The notes under the pieces are model-generated. The model had not been told where the DNA came from. It saw only the letters and a program-made list of their open reading frames with translations, and did no database searches. 22,950 nt of DNA, taken from positions 13,036 through 35,985 of the forward strand of contig DIEP01000098.1 of assembly GCA_002418685.1 (NCBI GenBank), written 5' to 3'. The translations under genes and the position numbers were made by a program. This document shows, piece after piece, positions 7,384 to 13,736 of this stretch. The stretch's first letter is position 1, and the number at the start of each line of letters is the position of its first letter. The DNA is from Ignavibacteria bacterium UBA5771. GTDB lineage: Bacteria; Bacteroidota; Ignavibacteria; Kapaibacteriales; UBA2268.

Positions 7384-8295
7384 TTAAAATGTTATCGTAA
7401 TAATTGCAGCTGTAAATGCTGTTAATGTGACATATCCCGCAATTTGATGTGCGGTTGCTGATGACTTGTCGAATTTTTGACCATCTTCAGGTGTTTTAAT
7501 CAAAGAGGCTAATATAGGCATTGCAATCATCCCTGCTCCATGCACATAACCCAAAAGCTTGTGATAGAACACTGTGCCTCTGTCCCCTTTTCGCTCAATA
7601 AGTGGAGGTGGAGAGAATAATGAAAAATATGCTGTAGTTGCATATCCTATAATTGTTAACCCTACAAGTCCAGTATGAACATTCTTAAATCTTTCATAAT
7701 TATTCATTGTCACTTGCCCTGCCACGACAGCTGCTGTCATAGCAACCCAAGTGGAAAGTCCTAATATTTGATGAGTAGAGAGCATTCTGCGGCGTTTGGC
7801 GAGCTCTTCTTTTCGCGTTTCGGATGTCAATTGGTAATTTCTCATAAATCCTTTTTCGCCCCAAAGCCAGGTCTCCCACCAGCTCATATTATCGGGCAAT
7901 AATTTCCTTTGGACGGGTGCTTCTTGGACTGTTGATGTGTCCTCTTGATTATCTTGCTCGTTAAGAAGATTAAATGCAAATAAATCTGAATTTGTCAAAT
8001 TTTCCGAAAATATAGAAGACGAATTAGATTGCACTTTCTCTTTGTAAACTTCTGCAAGGGAAGCAGATACTTCTTCGCAAATGTTAGATAAATTAGATAC
8101 AACCTGCGACGAATAAAAGATTACAGGGTCCTCAGTTATTGATGTTGGTTCTATCATCTGAATGGGATTATTTTTTCCAATATCTGAAGCAGTTGATAAA
8201 ATTGATAGATCGTTTATCTCGGCATGATTTTTTGATAGGGGAACAAATGCAATCGCCAAGAAAAGGATCATTCTCAAACTTTTTTGAAATGTCAT
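7384..8295 (-). CDS. Exported membrane protein with a four-helix, b561-like heme domain (predicted)
   Basis: A 303-residue protein with three parts. Residues 1-25 are a signal peptide or anchor. Residues 26-135 are a Ser/Asn-rich non-conserved-looking region. The C-terminal half begins at a SWWETWLWGEKG segment and has four membrane helices (about 174-194, 206-224, 245-265 and 282-302). Each helix carries histidine at an equivalent end: His175 (STHQILG), His207 (VHTGLVG), His245/His252 (YHKLLGYVHGAGM) and His283 (AHQIAGY). That pattern fits a diheme cytochrome b561 or ferric-reductase-like electron carrier between quinone and periplasm, but heme binding is inferred. A strong Shine-Dalgarno site AAGGAG (complement of 8301-8306) supports the ATG. 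It is first in an operon with yceI and is divergent from the octaheme cytochrome operon. Confidence 0.72.
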   Translation of the reverse strand: MTFQKSLRMILFLAIAFVPLSKNHAEINDLSILSTASDIGKNNPIQMIEPTSITEDPVIFYSSQVVSNLSNICEEVSASLAEVYKEKVQSNSSSIFSENLTNSDLFAFNLLNEQDNQEDTSTVQEAPVQRKLLPDNMSWWETWLWGEKGFMRNYQLTSETRKEELAKRRRMLSTHQILGLSTWVAMTAAVVAGQVTMNNYERFKNVHTGLVGLTIIGYATTAYFSLFSPPPLIERKGDRGTVFYHKLLGYVHGAGMIAMPILASLIKTPEDGQKFDKSSATAHQIAGYVTLTAFTAAIITITF

Positions 8296-8330
8296 AATGT
8301 CTCCTTAAATAAAATGATAAATAGTAAACA

Positions 8331-8338
8331 CAAATTTA
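8331..8338 (-). promoter_or_regulatory. Possible -7 element for the b561/yceI operon
   Basis: The minus strand reads TAAATTTG here, an exact match to the Bacteroidota housekeeping TAnnTTTG element, 35 bp before the ATG. A TTTG lies 25 bases further upstream (complement of 8364-8367), longer than the usual 19-21 spacer. A chance match is quite possible in such AT-rich DNA. Confidence 0.3.
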
Positions 8339-8618
8339 ATAAAAATATTTTTATATGTTGCCTCAAATTATCTTAATAAGCTTAAATATCAATGAAATAA
8401 ATTTAGGTAAGACTAAATTTTCTTTATATATTATGAAACTGAATGACTATTTATACTTATCAGAATTATCATAAATTAACTCAACTATTTTCGATTGAAT
8501 GTTTTATTATTAAAATTTATTAATTTTATTGCATTTTTATAAAAAATAATGATTTTTATCTAACAAACAAATATTTTAGGTTAAGTAATAATAATAATTA
8601 AAAATATTGCTTCTTGAT

Positions 8619-8640
8619 AATATTATTTTATGGTAATATT
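8619..8640. promoter_or_regulatory. 7-bp inverted repeat, possible regulator site upstream of octaheme cytochrome
   Basis: AATATTA (8619-8625) and TAATATT (8634-8640) form a perfect inverted repeat with an 8-base spacer. It ends three bases before a TAATTTTG element (8644-8651), in the place of a missing -33 box. An activator for the divergent redox operons could bind there. The arms are pure A/T, so support is positional only. Confidence 0.3.
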
Positions 8641-8643
8641 TCG

Positions 8644-8651
8644 TAATTTTG
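8644..8651 (+). promoter_or_regulatory. Possible -7 element for the octaheme cytochrome operon
   Basis: TAATTTTG matches TAnnTTTG exactly and lies 41 bp before the ATG at 8693. No TTTG lies 19-21 bases upstream; the nearest TTG (8614-8616) is 27 bases away. If this is a real promoter, it may need an activator. Confidence 0.3.
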
Positions 8652-8692
8652 TATTATTATTTTTTCATCTATGATAATTAACTCTCAAAATT

Positions 8693-10264
8693 ATGGGAAA
8701 GTATTTTTTAATATTAGCATTTCTTGGCATTGAGCTTGCAGTAGTCCTCAATGTGCTTGTGCCTAATCAAGATAATGCCAAAGACCTTGATTTACTCAAA
8801 GCAAAATATTCAAAAGAGGAAAAGCAACCCGCTGACCATTCGAAATTTGCCGCCTTGAACAAGCATTTTGATAGACCCGAGGATGTCACTCTTGCTTGTA
8901 TTTCTTGCCACAATGAAAGAGACAAGCAAATAATGGCAACAAATCATTGGACTTGGGAAAAGACAGAGTATATGAAAGGAAAAGGCATTGTCAATTTTGG
9001 TAAAATTAACGCAATTAATAACTTTTGCGTAAGTATCAAAGGAAATGAAGGTAGCTGTGTCAAATGTCATGCGGGCTTTGGACTTGGAAAACCCGAATTT
9101 TCTTTGAATGATTCTGCGAAAGTCGATTGTCTAATCTGCCATGACAATTCGGAGACATATATGAAGGGACAGGATATGAATGGTTTTCCTGATCCAACAG
9201 TGGATTTAACAAAAGTCGCTCAAAATGTTGGCAAACCTGAACGCTCTAATTGTGGCGTTTGTCATTTCTATGGTGGCGGTGGCAATAATGTCAAACATGG
9301 AGATCTTGAGGAAGCTTTATTCGAACCTAATAAAGAGCTCGATGTCCACATGGCAGTCGATCAGGTCAATATGCAATGTGTGGATTGCCATAAAACTATT
9401 GACCATAAAATAAAAGGCAATCTTTACTCGGTTTCTTCGATGGATTTGAATCGCCTGACTTGCGATGAATGCCACTCAGCCACTCCGCACAAAGAAGACA
9501 TTTTGAACGAGCATACTTTAAAAGTTGCTTGTCAAACTTGTCATATACCAACTTATGCAAAAGCCAATGCCACAAAGCTTGAATGGGATTGGTCAACAGC
9601 CGGCAGGCTCCGGAATGGTGAACCCTATGAAATAGATGATAAAGATGGTAATCACACGTATTTATCTATCAAAGGGAGCTTCAAATGGGGCAAGAATTTG
9701 CAACCCGATTATGCTTGGTTCAATGGAACAGCTAATCATTACTTGATGGGAGAAGTTGTCAAAGATACCACGCAACCTGTTCAAATCAACACTCTCTATG
9801 GATCATATTCAGATGTAAATTCCAAAATTACACCAATCAAGATTCACAAAGGAAATCAACCTTATGACCCAATTAATCGCATATTAATCACACCGAAACT
9901 TTATGCTGATAAAAAGGGTGAAGGTGCTTTGTGGATGGATTTCGATTGGCAAAAATCTGCCGAAGTCGGAATGAAAGAAACGGGTTTGCCATATAGCGGA
10001 AAAGTAGGATTTATCAAGACAGAAGCATACTGTCCCCTTAATCACATGGTCGCACCAAAGGAAAAATCAGTCAGCTGCACAGAATGCCACACAAATTCTA
10101 ATAGTCGATTAGCAAATTTAAAAGATTTCTATATGCCTGCCCGAGATCGTTCCCCCTTCATTGAAGACTTTGGATTAGCTTTCATAGCATTAGCATTTGG
10201 AGGATCTCTGGTTCACGGTGGAGCAAGAATAATTTCAAAATCTAAAACTAATAAAAAAGGTTAA
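8693..10264 (+). CDS. Octaheme c-type cytochrome, tetrathionate reductase (OTR) family
   Basis: A 523-residue multiheme cytochrome with exactly eight CXXCH heme sites, beginning at Cys69, Cys122, Cys146, Cys187, Cys229, Cys257, Cys280 and Cys462. Seven are clustered and the eighth is far downstream, as in the OTR family. Purified Shewanella OTR reduces tetrathionate, nitrite and hydroxylamine in vitro; the natural substrate is not settled. The lone Cys112 in NNFCVSIKG and Lys158 in ETYMKG lie where this family keeps its active-site Cys and Lys heme ligand; I make that match from memory. Hydrophobic segments at residues 4-23 and 488-506 suggest anchoring at both ends, with the heme domain on the outer face of the inner membrane. 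There is no Shine-Dalgarno site. Only three bases separate it from the following cytochrome b gene, so they probably form one complex. Confidence 0.9.
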   Translation: MGKYFLILAFLGIELAVVLNVLVPNQDNAKDLDLLKAKYSKEEKQPADHSKFAALNKHFDRPEDVTLACISCHNERDKQIMATNHWTWEKTEYMKGKGIVNFGKINAINNFCVSIKGNEGSCVKCHAGFGLGKPEFSLNDSAKVDCLICHDNSETYMKGQDMNGFPDPTVDLTKVAQNVGKPERSNCGVCHFYGGGGNNVKHGDLEEALFEPNKELDVHMAVDQVNMQCVDCHKTIDHKIKGNLYSVSSMDLNRLTCDECHSATPHKEDILNEHTLKVACQTCHIPTYAKANATKLEWDWSTAGRLRNGEPYEIDDKDGNHTYLSIKGSFKWGKNLQPDYAWFNGTANHYLMGEVVKDTTQPVQINTLYGSYSDVNSKITPIKIHKGNQPYDPINRILITPKLYADKKGEGALWMDFDWQKSAEVGMKETGLPYSGKVGFIKTEAYCPLNHMVAPKEKSVSCTECHTNSNSRLANLKDFYMPARDRSPFIEDFGLAFIALAFGGSLVHGGARIISKSKTNKKG

Positions 10265-10267
10265 AAT

Positions 10268-10924
10268 ATGAAAAAGAAAGTATATATTTATAAAGGTTTT
10301 GAACGATTTTGGCATTGGTCACAAGCCATATTAGTGATATTTTTAGCATTCACAGGATTTGAAGTCCACGGGTCTTACAAATTTTTCGGATATGAGAACG
10401 CTACTGTTTATCATCAAATTGCAGCATATTCCTACATTGTATTAGTTATCTTTACAATCTTCTGGCATTTCACAACGGGTGAATGGCGACAGTATATTCC
10501 AACTTGGAAGAATTTCAAAGCTCAAATCAATTATTATCTCTTTGGAATTTTCAAAAATGCTCCACACCCAACCAAAAAGACAGTGCTCACAAAACTCAAT
10601 CCATTGCAAAAATTAACATATCTTGGACTTAAATTGCTCGTAATTCCCGTAATGGCTACAACCGGTTTATTATATATGTTTTATCGTTATCCACAAAGCC
10701 ATAGAATTGAATCAATCAATATCGATTCACTGCATACAATTGCATTGATACATACAATAGGAGCGTTTTTAATAATCGCATTTCTTATTGCTCATCTATA
10801 TTTAATTACTACGGGATCAACAGTCACATCAAATCTCAAAGCAATGCTAACAGGTTACGAAGATATTGAAAGCGATGAGAAAGAGGATAACAAAGTAGAA
10901 GAAATTAAAGAAGAAATAAATTAA
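10268..10924 (+). CDS. Membrane cytochrome b (b561 / Ni-Fe hydrogenase b-subunit type)
   Basis: A 218-residue integral membrane protein likely to carry two b hemes and pass electrons from quinol to the octaheme cytochrome. Helices lie near residues 18-34, 47-69, 116-137 and 156-183. Candidate heme ligands are His16 (RFWHWSQ), His49 (VYHQIAAY), His67 (FWHFTTGEW), His156/His162 (SLHTIALIHTIG) and His176 (IAHLYLITTG). The opening FERFWHWSQA and the WHFTTGEWRQYIP segment are typical of the PF01292-type family. The C-terminal 20 residues are strongly acidic and lysine-containing (from GYEDIESDE on). It starts three bases after the octaheme gene, with AAAGG 7 bases before the ATG. Confidence 0.87.
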   Translation: MKKKVYIYKGFERFWHWSQAILVIFLAFTGFEVHGSYKFFGYENATVYHQIAAYSYIVLVIFTIFWHFTTGEWRQYIPTWKNFKAQINYYLFGIFKNAPHPTKKTVLTKLNPLQKLTYLGLKLLVIPVMATTGLLYMFYRYPQSHRIESINIDSLHTIALIHTIGAFLIIAFLIAHLYLITTGSTVTSNLKAMLTGYEDIESDEKEDNKVEEIKEEIN

Positions 10925-10943
10925 AAAAAATAAAGGTTTAAAA

Positions 10944-11465
10944 ATGAGTGAGAAACCGAAGAATTTTATGAATCCTTATTTAGCGGGGATATTGCTCGGT
11001 CTTGTGCTGCTTGCAACGATCTATATTACAGGCAGAGGACTTGGGGCAAGCGGTGCAATGAAAAGTGCGGTGGTTGCATCTGTTAATGTGGTTGCACCTT
11101 CGCATGTGCAGAATACTAAATTCTATCAGGAATATACTCAAGAGCATCCTGATGGAATATTGAAGAATTGGCTTGTTTTTGAAGTTATTGGTGTAGTGAT
11201 TGGGGCATTCCTTTCGGGTTTGGTTTCCAATCGATTGACTTTCAAATTAGAACGCCCCGAGAAAGTGAAATCTATGACTCGCATCGTAGGAGCATTTGTA
11301 GGTGGAGCATTTTTTGGGCTTGGCGCTCAATTTGCAAGAGGTTGCACAAGCGGCGCAGCATTGAGTGGTATGGCGGTGCTTTCCACAGGTGGTATACTCA
11401 CAATGTTCTGCATATTTGGCGGAGCATATATGTTTGCATATTTTTTCAGAAAATTGTGGCTTTAA
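10944..11465 (+). CDS. YeeE/YedE-family half transporter, N-terminal half type
   Basis: A 173-residue membrane protein of the YeeE/YedE (PF04143) family, members of which import thiosulfate (TsuA) or other sulfur compounds. About four helices are visible (12-30, 76-95, 114-130 and 147-168). The signature FARGCTSGAALSGMAVLSTGG holds Cys134, the conserved position expected to take part in sulfur-compound relay. The family occurs either as one long protein or as two half-size proteins; here the next gene supplies the other half, 13 bp downstream. AAAGG lies 8 bases before the ATG. Its place behind an octaheme reductase and cytochrome b points to movement of the substrate or sulfur product of that complex across the inner membrane. 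That link is inferred. Confidence 0.87.
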   Translation: MSEKPKNFMNPYLAGILLGLVLLATIYITGRGLGASGAMKSAVVASVNVVAPSHVQNTKFYQEYTQEHPDGILKNWLVFEVIGVVIGAFLSGLVSNRLTFKLERPEKVKSMTRIVGAFVGGAFFGLGAQFARGCTSGAALSGMAVLSTGGILTMFCIFGGAYMFAYFFRKLWL

Positions 11466-11478
11466 AAGGAGGTAAAAA

Positions 11479-12663
11479 ATGGGACCATTAATTCCTGCAA
11501 ACGGATTAAATTTAGTAATTGGCTTATTCCTTGGTATTGCGTTTGGATTTGTTCTTGAGCAAGCGGGATTTTCCACGTCGAAGAAATTGGTCGGTATGTT
11601 CTATGGCTATGATTTCACAGTTTTACGCGTGTTTTTCACAGGTGGGCTTGTTGCGATGATAGGCGTAGTTGCATTTGCACATTTTGGCTTATTGGATATG
11701 AGTCTGGTATATATCAATCCAACTTATCTGTGGTCTGCAATAGTTGGTGGACTGATTATGGGGCTAGGTTTCGTAATTGGAGGGTTCTGCCCTGGGACAT
11801 CAGTTTGTGCGGCTGCTATCGGCAAAATTGATGGAATTATATTTGTTGTTGGTTCATTATTTGGAGTGCTTGTATTTGCCGAAGGCTATCCATTATTTGA
11901 AGGTATTTATTGGGATAAATTCCTGGGCAATGTGCAAATGTCCGAAACACTCGGAATTTCGCAGGGACTTTTCGCTTTCTTATTTATGGCAATGGGTGCC
12001 GCTTCATTTCTATTTACTCAATGGGTTGAAGAAAAAGTAAACGGCAAACCGAATCCTGTTTTGCAACCAAAGAAATTATATATTGGATTTTCAGCAGTAA
12101 TATTTCTTGTAGGATTATCAGCATTTATTTTGCCTAATCCTGAAGTATCTAAACCTAAAGAAGTTAAAAAAGAAATACAAAATGGGAAAATACAAGCTGC
12201 TATGATTACTCCTGACGAACTTGCTTTGCGAATCATCAATTATGACAATAACATAAAGATTTATGATTTCCGTCCGACCGAAGAATTTGAAAAATTAAGT
12301 CTGCCAAATTCAATTAACCTAAAAATCGAGGATTTATTCAGAAAAGGAAGCAACAAGTTGCTTGCAAGCGATATAGAAGTTAAAAAGATTATTATTGCTG
12401 ATAATGAGAAATCCGCTCTTGAAGCAGAAGAAATAATTAAAGATAAAGGATATAAAAATCTTTATGTATTAAAAGGTGGAATGCAAAAATTCGCAGATGA
12501 AATTCTCAATTTTAATATGCCTGCTAATAATATTCCCCAGAATATGCTTGCCACTTATAATTTCAGGAAAAGTGCAAGCAAGACAATAGCCCAAATTATC
12601 AAGGATAGCAAAAAGTCCAACGTGATTGTCAAAGAAAAAAAACGAGTGCTTGGCGGTTGCTAA
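11479..12663 (+). CDS. YeeE/YedE half transporter fused to a degenerate rhodanese domain, ending in Gly-Gly-Cys
   Basis: A 394-residue protein. Residues 1-185 are the second YeeE/YedE half, with GFVLEQAGFSTSKKL and GGFCPGTSVCAAAIGKIDG (Cys104, Cys110), and about five helices. Another helix lies at 200-218. A linker and a rhodanese-like domain follow (about 242-345): ITPDELALRI, IYDFRPTEEFEKLSLPNSINL and YVLKGGMQKF are its recognisable parts. The active-site loop, normally Cys-x-x-x-x-Arg/Lys-Ser, reads IIADNEKSAL (305-314), so the catalytic Cys is missing. A basic tail ends with RVLGGC, putting one free Cys394 at the very C terminus. A perfect AGGAGG (11467-11472) lies 6 bases before the ATG, the strongest Shine-Dalgarno site in the window. 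It is last in the octaheme operon, followed by a terminator. It probably handles thiosulfate or sulfane sulfur. Confidence 0.87.
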   Translation: MGPLIPANGLNLVIGLFLGIAFGFVLEQAGFSTSKKLVGMFYGYDFTVLRVFFTGGLVAMIGVVAFAHFGLLDMSLVYINPTYLWSAIVGGLIMGLGFVIGGFCPGTSVCAAAIGKIDGIIFVVGSLFGVLVFAEGYPLFEGIYWDKFLGNVQMSETLGISQGLFAFLFMAMGAASFLFTQWVEEKVNGKPNPVLQPKKLYIGFSAVIFLVGLSAFILPNPEVSKPKEVKKEIQNGKIQAAMITPDELALRIINYDNNIKIYDFRPTEEFEKLSLPNSINLKIEDLFRKGSNKLLASDIEVKKIIIADNEKSALEAEEIIKDKGYKNLYVLKGGMQKFADEILNFNMPANNIPQNMLATYNFRKSASKTIAQIIKDSKKSNVIVKEKKRVLGGC

Positions 12664-12670
12664 TTTTACA

Positions 12671-12707
12671 AAACTTCCATTTTGTTTGAAGAATAAAATG
12701 GAAGTTT
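12671..12707 (+). terminator. Intrinsic terminator of the octaheme cytochrome operon
   Basis: A perfect 13-bp stem, AAACTTCCATTTT (12671-12683) paired with AAAATGGAAGTTT (12695-12707), with an 11-base loop, begins 8 bp after the stop of the YeeE-rhodanese gene. No long T-run follows the right arm, but the stem itself ends in TTT and A/T-only sequence continues. It marks the end of the redox operon before nusB. Confidence 0.75.
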
Positions 12708-12781
12708 AAAATATTTATACCTTTATTCCTTTTATACTTTTTGTTAATTTGCATAATTGAAATATTTCTTTTTAAAAAGTA

Positions 12782-13432
12782 ATGCAGGGAAAAAAAACAA
12801 AAAAAATAGAATCGATCAGCCCCGATATTTTCGCAATAAGTAAAACTCAACAAGTCCAGGGCAATCGGAGGCTTGTGCGAGAAAAAGTTCTTCAAATCCT
12901 TTTTGCTCAGAATTATTGCGACACCTCTCTTAATGATTTATTTGACCATATTTTCTTTCGTATTTTCAAATTCGATATTGATGATGAGGCAAAAATTGAA
13001 ATTAACGCAATTCTCAAACCCGAAGAAATACAAGAAATTGAAGCAGATATCCCCATCCATTGGAAGAGCAGCGAACTTGAATTTGGCAGAGAATTAATCG
13101 CCAAAACAAAAGACAATCAAGATCAATGTGATGAATTGATTAGTAAATTTAGTAAAAATTGGGAATTTGATAGAATCGCCTTGGTTGATAAAATCATAAT
13201 GCGAATTGCCATTGCCGAATTTTTATATTTCCCACAAATTCCATTGAAGGTAACCATTAACGAAGCACTTGAACTTGCAAAGTCATATTCAACTTATAAT
13301 AGCTCATTTTTTATCAATGGTATTTTGGATGCAGCAAAATCAGAATTATTGCAAAATAATTTAATTTATAAAGATAGTAAGGGTTTGATAGAGAATAATC
13401 AGGAAAAGAAATTGAAAGACGAAATAAGTTAA
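12782..13432 (+). CDS. nusB: Transcription antitermination factor NusB
   Basis: NusB binds boxA RNA together with NusE (ribosomal S10) to keep RNA polymerase in the antiterminating state on rRNA operons; it acts in the cytoplasm. The 216-residue protein has an N-terminal extension of about 27 residues, then RRLVREKVLQILFAQNY, the classic NusB helix-1 motif. The C-terminal half has RIALVDKIIMRIAIAEFLYFP, then VTINEALELAKSY and SSFFINGILDAA, all family hallmarks. It is longer than the 140-160 residues of proteobacterial NusB because of both termini and a central helical insertion, a trend I associate with Bacteroidota-type NusB. The ATG lacks a Shine-Dalgarno site. It stands alone between a terminator and a 303-bp gap, so it should have its own promoter in 12708-12781, though I cannot pin that down. 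Confidence 0.92.
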   Translation: MQGKKTKKIESISPDIFAISKTQQVQGNRRLVREKVLQILFAQNYCDTSLNDLFDHIFFRIFKFDIDDEAKIEINAILKPEEIQEIEADIPIHWKSSELEFGRELIAKTKDNQDQCDELISKFSKNWEFDRIALVDKIIMRIAIAEFLYFPQIPLKVTINEALELAKSYSTYNSSFFINGILDAAKSELLQNNLIYKDSKGLIENNQEKKLKDEIS

Positions 13433-13736
13433 ATCGTCCGTTTTTTCGTTAATTAACAATAATTGAAGTAGTTCCAAATATTTATATCAGTGCTTCTTGT
13501 GAGAAACAATAGTCATCCTAAATATTATGATTAAAATGTTAAATTTGAAAAGTATAGATGAGATTGCAAGTAACTTTAATCCAGGAGCAATCATAAAAAA
13601 GAAAAGGAGATATGTCTCTGCAGTCGTGATGCTTATTTACCCTATGGAGGTTTCTTGAGTATGCCAGCAATGAATGATATGATTTTTTTAGCAACTTCAT
13701 TAATATAATTTTTTAACATATTATTTTTTATTAATA
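13433..13736. other. 304-bp gap between nusB and icmF
   Basis: The interval contains an exact 10-bp palindrome GTTAATTAAC (13449-13458), a 43-codon ORF listed separately, and a GGAGG (13646-13650) ten bases before a 15-codon ORF starting at 13661. I see no tRNA. No B12-box sequence (GCCACTG) is visible, so a cobalamin riboswitch ahead of the B12-dependent icmF is not supported. The promoter of icmF is presumably here, since icmF starts without a Shine-Dalgarno site after an AT-rich run. Confidence 0.6.
13527..13658 (+). CDS. Possible 43-residue basic small protein
   Basis: ATG 13527 to TGA 13656-13658 encodes 43 residues with a Lys/Arg-rich middle (IKKKRRY) followed by a short hydrophobic stretch (VSAVVMLIY). 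The local sequence has more G/C than its flanks, which is mildly coding-like. There is no clear ribosome binding site and I recognise no family. It could be a leader peptide, a gene remnant or chance. Confidence 0.2.
   Translation: MIKMLNLKSIDEIASNFNPGAIIKKKRRYVSAVVMLIYPMEVS

Larger units (their letters stand above)
8296..8692. other. AT-rich divergent intergenic control region
   Basis: This 397-bp stretch separates the b561/yceI operon (minus) from the octaheme cytochrome operon (plus), so it should hold both promoters. I see no ORF or RNA gene. It contains a short TAA trinucleotide run (8586-8600), a 7-bp inverted repeat near the plus-strand promoter region and a -7-like TAnnTTTG element facing each way, listed separately. 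Much of the rest is A/T-only, where short palindromes occur by chance. Confidence 0.7.

Noticed and set aside
8511..8528. Hairpin TAAAATT-N4-AATTTTA
   Set aside because: Pure A/T palindrome in a very AT-rich spacer, far from either start; expected by chance.
13433..13736. Cobalamin riboswitch upstream of icmF
   Set aside because: No B12-box sequence or plausible multi-stem structure could be found by eye.
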